Assembly: GCA_015039365.1 (NCBI GenBank)
Contig: WION01000221.1
Span: 1 to 64,000, forward strand
Length of the DNA: 64,000 bases
Source of the DNA: Amanita rubescens
Lineage: Eukaryota; Basidiomycota; Agaricomycetes; Agaricales; Amanitaceae
Reading direction: 5' to 3'
Under the pieces are notes generated by a model. That model had not been told where the DNA came from. It did not search any database and was given only the letters and a program-made list of their open reading frames with translations. Both the position numbers and the translations under genes were made by a program. Below, piece by piece: positions 52,111 through 63,061 of the stretch (its first letter is position 1; each line of letters opens with the position of its first letter).

Positions 52111-54135
52111 GGGTGACCAATATAGTTGTATTCTACCATATTTTAGCTTTTTTTTGAGCACTCAAACGTCCAAAACGGTTGAGATCTGAGCTTACAATGG
52201 TAACTTTTGTTTGAAGCTATATATAATTTGTGAATATTGTTGTTGCAACACTCCAAGTAAGAAATTCTGAACATGGTTAATCCAACTATGTTCTAGTACA
52301 TCCAAGTTATTTTTTGACCCATCAGCTATAGGAAATGGCTAACATTTGAGGTAGTATGATCTTGGGACTCCAGTGTTGCATCTGACCCGGTTTATTACCT
52401 TTATGGTCAATTGGGTTATTTGACTTCATCAATTGACCGGGTTATAACCCGGGTCAGAGGGTTCAGAACTGCTACTGCTATGTTTTACAATGATATCAAC
52501 TCCTGTGCTGTTCCAGTGGTCCCTGATAGCTCGTTTTCCACTCTCGTAGCTCTCCTACGATGAAGCACGGGATAGTAACCCGTAAAATATCATATCTTCC
52601 CTATGATGCCTCAGAATTCGTCCCAACTGGCCTCAACTGACCAGGCTCATGAGGTGCTGACCTTTGGAACTAAGTGGGGCATAGATTTGGACAAACCAGC
52701 AGGTTCAAGTTATGGGACCGATCAGCATATTGTCAATCAATATCTGGAGCACGTTACACACTTTCAGTCCATGGGATTATCCTTCTTCGGCTCGATCATC
52801 TCATCGCTGACCAAAGACTGCTATGTCTTTCAGTACTCGTGGCAATCCGAATGCATCACGGATACCAAACCTGCCTCTTATCACGACGCAATTTTTTTGC
52901 CCTAGTATCTGCGATCCAAGTGCCGTTTACTACACTGCCTGCCATGCTTCGATAAGTTTCCCGATCTTAACAGCATCGGTGACGTGCTCCTTGATACCAC
53001 CGGCTTCGTCCCCCATGCCCAAACCCGACGCACTTCCAGTGGGATCAATATCATTCGAGTTTTCCTACCAGCTTATTCCCAAGCCGACATTTAAGCCGCT
53101 GGCGTGCAGTACCCTCTTCTGCATGCAGGCGGCGCCGTTCCCTTTGGAGAAAGGCACAATCTCGTGTCTTCTTTACTGAGAGTCTGAGAGACGGTTCTAC
53201 TTCTTTGTTTTAACATTACCCACTGTGCCGCAGAAAGCCATTTTCAAGATGCTCAGTTTGGAACGAAGCTTGACTAGCTTAACTCGTGGTGGATTTCTTT
53301 TGTCAAGAACCCGCAATGCATCAACTTGGGGGTCAAAACTCTCGTCCTGGCATAAATGTTAACACCTTCATGATTTTGGATAGACTTGGATCATTGACTA
53401 GTCATTAATCACCTTTTTTAATACGTCTCACAAGTCTTCCAATGGCCACATCTCAGCGTCGGAAAACATGCCCCTCCAATGTCACCAACTCCTGAAGTAA
53501 CTTCTCGGGAGGTTTTCTTAGCCTTGAATGCAATATATTGGATTCAGGGTAGAAAAATGCTGCCACATAATTGGTTCGGGAACTGCCGACTGACCCCACT
53601 GACCCACTGTTCCGGCACCCATTGAATTGACTGACCCACTGAACGGTTATAACTGCGGTCAGTCAATTGGGAAATAACCGTTCAGTCGCAACACTGTGGG
53701 ACTCTCTTTGGCACTCTCTTTGGCACTCTCTTTGGCACTCTCTTTGGCTATGTTTGGCAGTCTCCTAGTATTGTCAAAAATGGTTCATGTGGCTTCCCTA
53801 GAGTGCAGGTGGGTGTGAGAGGGAGTGTGAGAGGGTGCAGTTGGTCCAATGGAGTATAGTTTATCAGTGGGAGGGTGAGGGTCAGCAACAATGGGTTTCA
53901 TTCTCTCTTTGGTGATCTCTTTGGTGATCTCTTTGGCAATGTTTGGCACTCTCCTGACTTACCTGGAGTGCAGTTGGGTGTGATATATGAGAGGGTGAGG
54001 GTTAGCAACACTGGGTTTCACATGTGATGGCATGGCTTATACTATTATATTGATATTTATGTTGTCTTTTGTAGTTTTACATCAATTTCAACATTGCAAT
54101 TAATTGTATGGGAGCCATAGGGACATGGAAAACAA
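52111..54135. other. unclassified, one possible gene remnant and minisatellites
   Basis: The plus strand at 52603-52905 is open (GIDLDKPAGSSYGTDQHIVN, SMGLSFFGSIISSLTKD) and seems to continue in another frame to about 53165 (GDVLLDTTGFVPHAQ, LLHAGGAVPFGER). I do not recognise the protein and consider it a likely pseudogene. 52380-52450 holds GACCGGGTTATAACCCGGGTC, and 53600-53690 has ACTGACCCACTG repeats. 12-bp ACTCTCTTTGGC repeats lie at 53700-53750 and related units at 53905-53940. Confidence 0.4.
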
Positions 54136-54341
54136 TGTAAGGACTGGTCTAGACTGGTCCAAGACCGGTCCTGGTCCAGACCGGTCCTAACCGGTCTTTT
54201 TTCTGAATTTAGACCAGTCTAGCGGTCTTAAGCGGTCCAGTTCCAGTCTTTTTGATATCAGGGACACCCTGGGACTGGACCGGTCTCGGTCTTTCCTAAA
54301 AAGGCAATAAAGACCGGACCGGACCGGACTTTAAAACACTA
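54136..54341. mobile_element. right end of an ACCGGT-type hAT element
   Basis: It ends CCGGACTTTAAAACACTA at 54341, preceded by about 200 bases of ACCGGTC/GGTCCAG motifs. The matching TAGTG left end with a TSD was not found. Confidence 0.65.
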
Positions 54342-54849
54342 ACTATGTACAATAGGGTTCAATGGGTTGAAAGTTGTATGGAACTGAGGTGCCACACTGT
54401 CAATGTCGATTGAATCTTCTGTGGAGGGAAATGAGTAACGAGATTGTTGTAATTGGTTGCTGCAATGGCGGGAGCAACTGTTGCTATTAGGCGGGCACAG
54501 ATGAGATGATTAAGTTTATGGTGTTGATTTGGGTGAAATAGATCGTTGAGGATGTCGTGGCAATACTCTTAGTTTGAGGATCACTAATTCTAGTGCCAAA
54601 GTATCCAGAAGTGGGAACTATAGTGACAAAGAAGACAGGTTTGTTTGCATTAGGAGGTGCAGACATCAATGAGTTAGTGACTTACGAAGATGTTACCGCC
54701 GTGGTTCTCCTCTCCCTTCCCCTACTTCTCCTCTTGAAAGGATGATTGACATCCATTAAGTTCCTTAAGGCTGCCTATGGTCACGTGATGTCGGGCGTAC
54801 CACATGGGAGAGGCATCAGACCAGAAAAGGTTTACTCTTGAGTGATGAA

Positions 54850-55545
54850 AATTGAGCTAATGATAGAGCTCAGTGAGAACAAATGAGAACAAATGAAACG
54901 CACCTAGAGGTCCCGACACAGTCCTGATTTTGTTCTCAAATGAACCAGACCTGAGAGCTAAGAGGTGAAATAAGGAAGTCATTAGAATTAAATATTGATC
55001 GGCGAACTACTAATGTACAGATATGACTGAACAAACAGTCAACGTGAATGCAATTTTGTGTACTGAGACTTGTTATAATGATAGAGCTCAGCGAGAATTC
55101 CACGATAAGAAATGAAATGCACCTAGAGGTCCCAACGCTGACTGCCTCCAATTTATTCTCAAATGAACCAGATGTGAGGGCTAAGATGTGAAGTAAGGAG
55201 GTCATTAGAATTATCATAATATTGATCATTGAACTACCAACGTACAGATACGGCTGAGCAAAGAGTTGACGTGATTGCAAGTTTGTGTAGTGAGGCTTGA
55301 GCTAAAGATGAAGCTCAGCGAAAACTCCACGATAACAAATGAAACGCACTGAGAGGTCTCCATAGTGCTGACTGCCTCCAACTTATTATAAAAGAACCAG
55401 ACGCTAGAGCTAAGATGTGAACTAAGAAGGTCATTAGAATTATTGTAATATCAATTGTCAAATTACCGACGTACAGATACTGCTGAACAAACAGTCGACG
55501 TGATTGCAATTTGTTATAGTGAGCCTTAATCTAATGATAGAACTC
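54850..55545. repeat. three tandem units of about 228 bp
   Basis: Units start near 54853, 55075 and 55304 with ATGATAGAGCTCAG(T/C)GAGAA, pass through AACGCACCTAGAGGTC, AACCAGAC(C)TGAGAGCTAAGA and GTACAGATA, and end before the next ATGA. A fourth begins at 55533 and breaks off. Short minus-strand frames (54936-55280, 55315-55509) follow the period but show no family; I treat them as non-coding. 54342-54850 has nothing supported. Confidence 0.75.
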
Positions 55546-55550
55546 AGTGA

Positions 55551-55800
55551 GTACTTTACGCTTAGCCACTGATTCCACGCGGAATGTCCCACCATTCCTA
55601 GGAATCATTCCTAGATTCCTAGCTAGACAAAACATGTTTTTTACAGTGTGAATTGGCTGTAAGATTCCTAGACCATTCCTAATCCATTCCTAATCCATTC
55701 CTAGTCATTTTGCTAGGAATCTAGGAGGTTCCTAGGAATATGGTCACTAGGAATGAACTAGGACTAGGAATCATTCCTTGTTGTGGTCATGTGACATGAC
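55551..55800. repeat. TTCCTAGGAA-rich inverted repeat region
   Basis: It begins GTACTTTACGCTTAGCCAC and contains at least eight ATTCCTA(G) or CTAGGAAT motifs in both directions, so the arms can pair. A second copy of the same kind starts at 63747 (GTACTTTACACTCAGCCAC). Probably one arm of a miniature element. It is cut on the right by the LTR at 55821. Confidence 0.6.
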
Positions 55801-55820
55801 CAGATGGTCTGTGCGCAGGC

Positions 55821-56117
55821 TGTAATGGACCGTTCGGAGGTTACCTACTAGAAGATACCAATGTACGGGAGCTACGTTTAGCTCCCACATCCTTTCCTTG
55901 TAGATAGTTTCTTTCTCTCGTATATAGTTCCCATTTACGGACCGTTACGCTACTTACTATACACGTCAGTCACAGTAGTCACGGCTCATACTCACTTCAC
56001 CTGTACACACCATACGCGCACCCGCACGGTCTCTAAATAGACGCAGATCCAGTGCACGGCGCAAGGTGTGATCAGTAAAGAACCATTCATTGGTTCTTCT
56101 CAAGTGAAATCGTTACA
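55821..56117 (+). mobile_element. 5' LTR related to the 8-kb element's LTR
   Basis: It runs TGTAATGG...CGTTACA, 297 bp. It shares GGGAGCTACGTTTAGCTCCC, TTGTAGATAGTTT, GATCCAGTGCA(C/A)GGCGCAAG and the ending of the 18543 LTR. CTTTTTTGCACTT follows directly, as at 18873. No right LTR is present; the element is cut by the KDZ transposon at 56940. Confidence 0.82.
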
Positions 56118-56245
56118 CTTTTTTGCACTTCTGCAAGTGCGGAGCAATATTCGAAACAAGAAACATTTCAACACGAAAACTACCAACACAACCCCCTTTT
56201 CTCAACCCTCTCATAAACAAATAACCAACACATTCTATCGACGCG

Positions 56246-56939
56246 ATGGCGTCAGGAGCCAGCAAAAAAAAGCCCAAGCTCCATGCCACCTCGAACTCAC
56301 CAACGACGTCTGCCGGGAGCTCGCCCTTAATGATACAACGTTTGGCCAGCATCATGAACTTAGGTAATCCCGCTAGCACGCGGGATACCAGCAAGGTCAC
56401 TACGAGAGCAGTGAGCACGTCTCACGCCGCGTCCCATGCCAAAGCCGCGGCGATTCAGTCACAATCGCCCAAAGGGAAAGGACGAGTCGTGGGGACAATT
56501 CCTTTGTCCCCTCCAACGCATAACGCCCCGGAACCGCCTACAATCAGTCCCAGACAATACAGTTTAAACCTCGAACCCGATAATACCCGAACGACGGCAA
56601 ACATCAGACAAGCGATAAGTCTGAACTCGCCGCCATTCCAAGAAACGGCACAACTATCACCATTAGATATACAGCCCTCAATGGTCACACGTACGGAAGG
56701 CTATGAGTCAATAAGTGAAGAACGGGAAGTAGCAGAACTTGCTTCCCCCGCAAAAGAAGACGCATACGCCGGCTTGTACAGACGGCGTGATGACTCCCGA
56801 CTCGAATACGTGTCACAAATGCAAAGGCCTGCCGGACTCGGGTTCCCACAAACCGGTCGTCGACTGGGGGAACCCTCACCCTACAGTACTCAATTCTACC
56901 CTTACTCGCGACCAGGAGATGCTACCAACAAGCAGTACT
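56246..56939 (+). CDS. truncated ORF of a pol-less LTR element
   Basis: An open frame from MASGASKKKPKLHATSNSPT, low-complexity and rich in Ser, Pro, Thr, Arg, with a repeated style like the 1585-residue ORF but no alignable match that I can see. It runs about 230 codons until the KDZ element begins; the frame's last 24 codons to 57013 lie in that element. The DNA has hairpins: ATCCCGC/GCGGGAT (56367-56386), GGGGACA/TGTCCCC (56491-56511), GGGTTCCC...GGGAACCC (56841-56876). Position right after an LTR suggests the element's own protein. Function unknown. Confidence 0.55.
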
Positions 56940-57071
56940 TTACACTCCCCCCCCAGTATGATAAGAGTCCTATAGGAATCAGGGGTTCCTATAGGATTCT
57001 GATTACAATCTGATAAAAATTTGAAAAATGCTAAAAAGTAGATATTTGCATTTGTTTATGTTTATTTGCAC

Positions 57072-57220
57072 AAAATACACAATATGGGCATCATTTGATG
57101 GCATTTTTTGGAGGTATGAGTTTGGAGGGTGTGTGACATGTTTGTTTACACAAAATGGACAATATGGGCATCATTTGACAGCATTTTTTGGAGGTATGAG
57201 TTTGGAGGGTGTCTGACAGT
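57072..57220. repeat. two-copy 81-bp tandem repeat near the KDZ left end
   Basis: The blocks 57072-57139 and 57153-57220 share ACAATATGGGCATCATTTGA and TTTTTTGGAGGTATGAGTTT followed by GGAGGGTGT. 57014-57353 is otherwise non-coding; the transposase gene ends at 57354. Confidence 0.8.
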
Positions 57221-57353
57221 ATGGTGTGTGTTACATGTATGTGACAAATGACCTCAAGAATAGTGTAATCATGAAAACTAAAGTTGACAGGATATTGGAG
57301 ATAATCAAGGTTGTCATATTTATTTACAAATGTATGTGTACTTGTAGATAAGT

Positions 57354-59585
57354 CTATCCTTCAGAACTATCACCACTACTACTAGCAGAGGTGTGTTCAT
57401 TACACCTTGCTATTCTTTGCCTAACATGGGTTGTGTGATATGTCAGCATTGTATGTAAGAACCAATTAAAGTTCCCTGGTGACATCCTTCTAAGAATTGA
57501 ATCAAAGCCTCCTAACCATGCATTCAGCTGTTCACAGGCCTGTGTGTTAAATGCATTCCTGTAGTAGGTTTGGCCATATCGATCTCTTTCTTTCACTACA
57601 AGATTTGGATCAGAGCCATCTCTAGGTGTGGGGTTACAAAATTTGCGACATAGATTATCTTCTGCAGAGTGATTTGTATAGTGATATGAGTCCACAATAA
57701 ATCTGCTAGTTTTTTTCCAAGTCTCATTCCAACTGCCATTTCTAACACTGGTCCTTAACAGTAGACATGCTTTATCCACACAAATATAGTTTGGTCTGGA
57801 TTCCTCTGTTGGATATACCTGCTTCAGAAAGTTCAAAATGTTGGTTGGTGACTCAGACTTTGAAAATTTGGCCCAAGCCACCACAACCCCACATGGTGCA
57901 CATATTGTCTCTACACAATAGGTTCTGGAGGGTATAAAACAATCTCTTCTTTCCTCATTGTTTACATTATCTTGATCATGTGGTTGATTGTTATTAACCC
58001 TTGGTATCTCAGCCATCCATGGCCAGCTATCATCAGAACGCCTTTGTGCCCTCCTAAACCCACTTAATTGCCTTGTTCTGTGGTATTTCTGGAACCTTTG
58101 CCATTTTTCTTGATGTACTCGGCATGCTAGTGTGCCTCCTACTTTAGTATTTGTGCAATTGGACACATGGCACTGTGCACCATATGCATCTTCATGTAAG
58201 GCACAATAAACTCCACCACGAGCATTTGACAGCTCAGATGTACAATCAGGATATGAGCATATTGAATGCCCCATTACAATTCCATCAACCACTACCATTT
58301 GCACAGAAGCTCTTACATCATCCTCATCCTCATCCTCTGATTCATTGCTTTGGTCATCTTCAGAATGTCTATACCTCTTTGTACATTCTTTGCATGTATG
58401 CCCATCTGCAGCAAGAATTGATCCTCCTTCACCCAGAATGTGAAAGGCTTCTTTAGTGACTTCATCAATTGGTAGGTTATCTCTCAATTCTAAATTTGTG
58501 TCTGACAATGCCCCAACCATTCTAATAGATTCCTGAACAAATGCTTGCCATATATGCCTTCTGCTTAGTTTTCCTGCTACTGAACTTTGTGACACCAAAA
58601 ATGAACTGTTCCAGAACTCAGTGTAGGCAGCAGCAGATCCATGGAAGTTGTATACACCACTGAGCACAGCAGATGAGAATGCACGGTCAACCCATATACT
58701 TTGTCCAATCTTTATGTATTTTGCACTATTCAGGTAGACTCGGTCTGCTTCTCCCAAGATGCTGGCAGAAGGTGATCTCTCATGGTCTGCATAGTATATA
58801 GTCTTGCATCTGTTACAACACCCTGCCAAAACTGGAACATCTTCATAGATCCTGAAATTTTTAACCAGAGTGACATATGGGATATCTCTTGGTTTTGTGA
58901 TCATGACCAAAGAGTAAGGGCGACAATCATTTGTCTTGCAAACAAGAGTATTTGGACATATAACATGGATTGGTTCTATAGCCTTATGTGACACAGGTTT
59001 TGGTTTTGTAATGAATTTACCTGCCCTGTCATATGGTTGCAGGTTCAACAACTTGGTCATGGCAATAAGTTTCAGAGCTACAGCAAATGTAATTTGTTCA
59101 TTGTCTGTTCCATCAGTTATGTCACTTGGAATAGGTGTGTCATCCAATTTCAACCTTTTCCTTAATGAATTTGCAAGGACTCTGATCCAAGCAGTAATGG
59201 GTGTAGACCTTTCTCCTCTATATCTTTTCTTTTCCTGCCGACCATGCAAGCCTAAAAGTTCTACATTCTCTGTCAAACTCAGTAATATTACAAGGACACT
59301 GGACAATGAGATTTCTGAGTTGAAGTTTAGCCCAATGAAATCACTAAATTCTCTGAATGTTATATCTGGAAAAGGCCTTTCATTCAAGCCTAAAGCTGCA
59401 GCTCTTGGAATGCAGCTGAGTAACCAGAGGACTCCCAACCATAATTGCACAAAAGACAGAATCCTGAAAAGCATTGTGACAGAACTGCATAATTCAGTAC
59501 ATAGCATTATCATATATATATCAATCTTACTAGTTTCTTCTCTTCTTCTTGGACTTTTTCCCTTCATCCTCCTTGGTAGCCTCAT
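57354..59585 (-). CDS. KDZ-type transposase with CxC5- and CxC6-like cysteine clusters
   Basis: 743 codons, open throughout. Visible: a CxC5-like cluster, CPNTLVCKTNDC near 210 and GCCNRCKTIYY near 250; a CxC6-like cluster near 440-500 (CSYPDCTSEL, CALHEDAYGAQCHVSNCTN, GTLACRVH); and an end domain (about 545-730) with VDKACLLLR, FIVDSYHYTNH, FNTQACEQLNAWLGGFDSIL and NWFLHTMLTYH, which I take as the catalytic, RNase H-like part. Iyer and colleagues described such cysteine clusters with Kyakuja-Dileera-Zisupton transposases of fungi; no TET/JBP gene is present in this copy. The ORF's first 24 codons overlap the end of the next gene, so a start at a later Met (MIMLCTEL) is more likely. No stop or shift was noticed, so the gene may be functional. 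Confidence 0.82.
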   Translation of the reverse strand: MRLPRRMKGKSPRRREETSKIDIYMIMLCTELCSSVTMLFRILSFVQLWLGVLWLLSCIPRAAALGLNERPFPDITFREFSDFIGLNFNSEISLSSVLVILLSLTENVELLGLHGRQEKKRYRGERSTPITAWIRVLANSLRKRLKLDDTPIPSDITDGTDNEQITFAVALKLIAMTKLLNLQPYDRAGKFITKPKPVSHKAIEPIHVICPNTLVCKTNDCRPYSLVMITKPRDIPYVTLVKNFRIYEDVPVLAGCCNRCKTIYYADHERSPSASILGEADRVYLNSAKYIKIGQSIWVDRAFSSAVLSGVYNFHGSAAAYTEFWNSSFLVSQSSVAGKLSRRHIWQAFVQESIRMVGALSDTNLELRDNLPIDEVTKEAFHILGEGGSILAADGHTCKECTKRYRHSEDDQSNESEDEDEDDVRASVQMVVVDGIVMGHSICSYPDCTSELSNARGGVYCALHEDAYGAQCHVSNCTNTKVGGTLACRVHQEKWQRFQKYHRTRQLSGFRRAQRRSDDSWPWMAEIPRVNNNQPHDQDNVNNEERRDCFIPSRTYCVETICAPCGVVVAWAKFSKSESPTNILNFLKQVYPTEESRPNYICVDKACLLLRTSVRNGSWNETWKKTSRFIVDSYHYTNHSAEDNLCRKFCNPTPRDGSDPNLVVKERDRYGQTYYRNAFNTQACEQLNAWLGGFDSILRRMSPGNFNWFLHTMLTYHTTHVRQRIARCNEHTSASSSGDSSEG

Positions 59586-62500
59586 CCTTCTTGTCCTTCT
59601 TCCCTGTCCCCTTTCTGCCTTTCTTTTTCTCTGTCTCTGCCTCTTTCTCTTTCTCCTGGATCCATTCTACTAAGTCTGAGAATGTATAAATGGCTTTTTC
59701 CCATCCCCAAATGTCAAAATTAGCAGGAGCATCATTAGTTTCTTTCAACCATCCCAGCATGTCAGGGTAATCTTTTGTTACTCTGGGGAAGATTTTTTTG
59801 TAGTGAGAGTACCACATTGATTTTGATATGACCAAGTCAATCACATCAAGTTCAGCAAGCTTTTTACCTTGCCACTCCCCATCCTTGAACTTTCTTGCTG
59901 AAGTTGCCACAGCTTGAAGTGCAGTCTGATATTTGAAGTAGCTCATATGAAGCTCCCCATCACGTTCAACTCTTTCTTTTCCAGTTTCCCTTATCAAGTG
60001 AGATGGAATCCCAAGAATTGTGGCTATCTCAACCCTTGACAGAGGTCCAGAGTGGGGAATAACTGGAGTCAATGGAGTAATGCTGGGAGTGAGTGAATGG
60101 GAGGGTTTGGATGTTGCAGCATTCTCCTAGATATTACAAATATCATTTGAGTGTAGTTCAGTATAAATTTGAAGAAATAACTCAACAAAGCTCATAATAA
60201 GGGAATAATACCCATTGTTATTGGACCAGGCCAATGTGTCATTGTTTTTCATGGCTTTGTCATACCTTCCCTTAAGGCACCAATTTCCATCTTCATAAAT
60301 GAAGACTCTCTGATTTTTGCCTGAAATATTGTCAGAACTACTTAGAGAAGGACAAAGTAAAGGCTTACTTTTAGGAGGAGTGTGTAATTCTCCTACTTCT
60401 GTTAGAACAGGTCCAATATGATTGTCTACCTCAGTTCTGATAACCAACTGAGGCTTGACAGTGGAGGGGTCATCTCCAGGATTATATATGTTAATCTTCC
60501 CAAACAAACCACCAATACCCATATCCACAGGTTTTTCAGCATCAGCCATGTTGAAAACATTGCCTTGTGCCCTGCCACGTAAAATTCCCTGAGTTGTGGA
60601 TGAAGCACCAAGTAGTAAGGGAGCAGGACAAGCATCTAATCCAAAAGTTACTTTGGTTACAACAAAATAGTATATTTGGTTCTACCATGATCCTCAAAGG
60701 TATTCCCTGAAATAGCCTTGTCATCCAAAGTCTCAGAATTCTGATTATCATCCTGCCACAGCTTAATAAAATGCTGGAGCTTACCATATGTTGTGTGCCA
60801 TCAATATATTCCAATTCTTCTGTCTCTGTTACATCTTCAAGACCCTGCTTCAGCTTCATCAGTAAAGTCAATACAACAAAGATTTAAACACACCTTGGCC
60901 TCATCATCTTTCCCATTATGTTCTTTGATCTCCCTACCTTTCCCCTTGGCAAGTTCTTCTCTCCCATCTCCTATTGATGTGATCTATCAAGGTACATGAG
61001 GGCTCCCAGCCAGCATTTAATTACCAAGTTCACACTCACCTCTTTGCCTGATTCTTTCTCAGAAGGCACCTCACTTTCCTCATCACTGTTATTCTCTTCC
61101 TCCTCATATTCACTTCCAGAGTCTCCTGATATGTCTGAACCACGACGATTACGAGTAACTTCCTGATAAACCTTCCCTTTCACAGTAATTCGACCAGATC
61201 TATGGCATTCTGGTGGGGCAACTGAGATGCCACTATCTTCAAGCACCTGCTCTGTACTGAGACAGCAACTGTATACAATTGAATATCAATAGTAGATTAG
61301 TTCAATGGCAATTTTAGGATATCAAACATTTAATCAATTCATTCATAGTCAATAGATTAGCATATTCAGTAGATTAGTGTCAATATATTAGTTTAGTCAA
61401 GGAAGTAATAAAGTATCACATTATGTACGTTCAGAGTTGCAGAGGTGGCAGGTGCATTCATCAATATGGTTGAGCAGCAGTGAGGGGGGTACATACATTG
61501 GGTCATTTCGAATGGGCATGTTGCATGGATTCCAGTGCTATGGATGGATTCGGGTGAGTACGGATGGATTCGGGTAGACTTACGTTGTATGGTTCGAAAC
61601 GGGGTGGCATGGTAGTTGAGTGGCAATGAACGGGCACGTTGGATGGCTACAGATGGGTCTGGGTGAGTATGGATGGGTTCGGGTCGCCGTAGTGGGTACG
61701 TACGTTGTGTAGTAGGTTGAAACGGGGTGGCATGGCAGTTGCGTCGCAATGAACGGGCGTGTTGGATGGCTACAGGTGGGTCTGCGTGAGTACGGATGGG
61801 CTCGGGTCGACGTAGTGGGTACGTACGTTGTGTATTAGGTTGAAACGGGGTGGCGTGGTAGTTGCGTGGTAATGAACGGGCTACGGGTGGGTCTGTGTGA
61901 GTATGGATGGGCTTGGGTCGACGTGGGTACGTACGTTGTGTGGTAGGTTTGAAACGGGGTGGCGTGGTAGTTGCGTGGCAATGAACAGGCGCGTTGAATG
62001 GCTACAGGTGGGTCTGGGTGAGTATGGATGGCTCAGGTCGACGTGGGTACGTACGTTGTGTGGTAGGTTTGAAACGGGGTGGCATGGTTACGTGGCAGCT
62101 GCGGATGGATCTGGTGAGCACGGATGGATGCGGTTCACTGCAGTGGATACATACGTTGCGTGGGGTGGTTACGTGGCAGGAATGGGCGCGTTCGGGTGGG
62201 TGCGGATGAATCCGGGTGGCCGTAGTTCAACGTTCCGGTGGGCGGGGCAAGTGTTCAAGGTGGGCGATAATGGGGCATGGAGGGTATACGTGGTTTGTAA
62301 GGGGGGTAGGGACGGTTAGAAGGGGAAAGGACGGGGGAGGGATCGGATACCTACCTTGTTAGGTGTTCTGGGCGCGTTTTGTTGGCTTTTGTGTCTTTGG
62401 AAGCGTGGGCAGCTGATGTTTTTCTGCTCGGAATGTTAGTAGCGTAGCGACGAAATAAGTAGCAACTTACCGGGGTTGCTTGCCCCGTTTCCTCTTTATC

Positions 62501-62766
62501 TCCTTATCGATGGCCTCCTCATCGGAGCCCTCGCTCTCGCTCCCTTTCCTCCCCTTTGATTTCTTCTTTGCCTTGGTGATGCTGTGGGTCGAAACAGTAG
62601 AGAGGGCGCGCTTGCGGCCCTTTCTTGGTGGTGACATGGGGGGCGCGAGCTTGCTGCAAGTGGTTGGCATTGTGGTTGAAGCGAACGGCGTGGCTGTCAC
62701 GACTGTCACAAAATGTGACAACATAACAAATGGCGTCCTGCACCGTTTCTGTATGTATGTAAGCAC
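59530..62766 (-). CDS. spliced KDZ-element accessory gene, unknown function
   Basis: Minus-strand exons appear to be linked by introns. The first (from about 62766 or an inner Met to 62473) encodes a Lys/Ser/Glu-rich stretch (PPRKGRKRALSTVSTHSITK) and ends in GTAAGT. The next, 61246 to about 61041, has GRITVKGKVYQEVTRNRRGS, an acidic run and a GTGAGT donor. Shorter pieces follow at 60660-60930 (LEDVTETEELEYIDGTQ) and 60127-60549 (KINIYNPGDDPSTVKPQLVI, RVFIYEDGNWCLKGRYD). The last, 60072-59530, has SRVEIATILGIPSHLIRETG, KFKDGEWQGKKLAELDVIDL and a Lys-rich tail (KKGRKGTGKKDKK) that could direct it to the nucleus. I recognise no domain. Exon limits in the middle are approximate and the pieces could be two genes. 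The first intron is unusually long because it contains a minisatellite. Confidence 0.5.
61550..62230. repeat. GT-rich minisatellite, units about 100-130 bp
   Basis: Five or six worn units share GGGTACGTACGTTGTGTGGT, TTGAAACGGGGTGGCATGGT and AGTGGCAATGAACGGGCG with GGTGGGTCTGGGTGAGTATGG. Clear starts lie near 61582, 61706, 61818, 61924 and 62044. It lies within the first intron of the accessory gene. Confidence 0.85.
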
Positions 62767-63061
62767 CGGAAGTGATGCCCGCAGCGCCTACTAGTTATAA
62801 ATATGTGTAAATATATGTAAACAAGCTTTAAATAGCAGAACTACCCTGTCTCTCAGCTCCATTTAAGCATATTCCTATTACAATCCTATTGAACTACTAT
62901 TGATGTCCTATAGCATGAATCCTATACACTCCAATTACAGTCCGATAACTCCAATAGGAGTCTTATAGGATTGCAGTAGGATTTCCCTGCCATTTTTAGT
63001 GAGGAATGCTATGTATCAGATTCCTATAGGATTCCTATGGGTAAGGGGGGGGGAGTGTAAT

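Larger units (their letters stand above)
56940..63060 (-). mobile_element. KDZ-type DNA transposon, about 6.1 kb
   Basis: The ends are TTACACTCCCCCCCC (left) and GGGGGGGGGAGTGTAA (right), an inverted repeat of about 15 bases. Further in, both sides carry TCCTATAGGA palindromes (56960-57000; 62860-63040). Between them lie a cysteine-cluster transposase gene and a spliced accessory gene, both on the minus strand. No clear TSD was found: GCAGTACT is on the left and TGACCTCC on the right, and the two flanks belong to different elements, so a deletion or rearrangement accompanied or followed insertion. Confidence 0.8.

Noticed and set aside
54936..55509. Minus-strand ORFs as genes
   Set aside because: They repeat with the 228-bp tandem unit and are likely by-products of the repeat.
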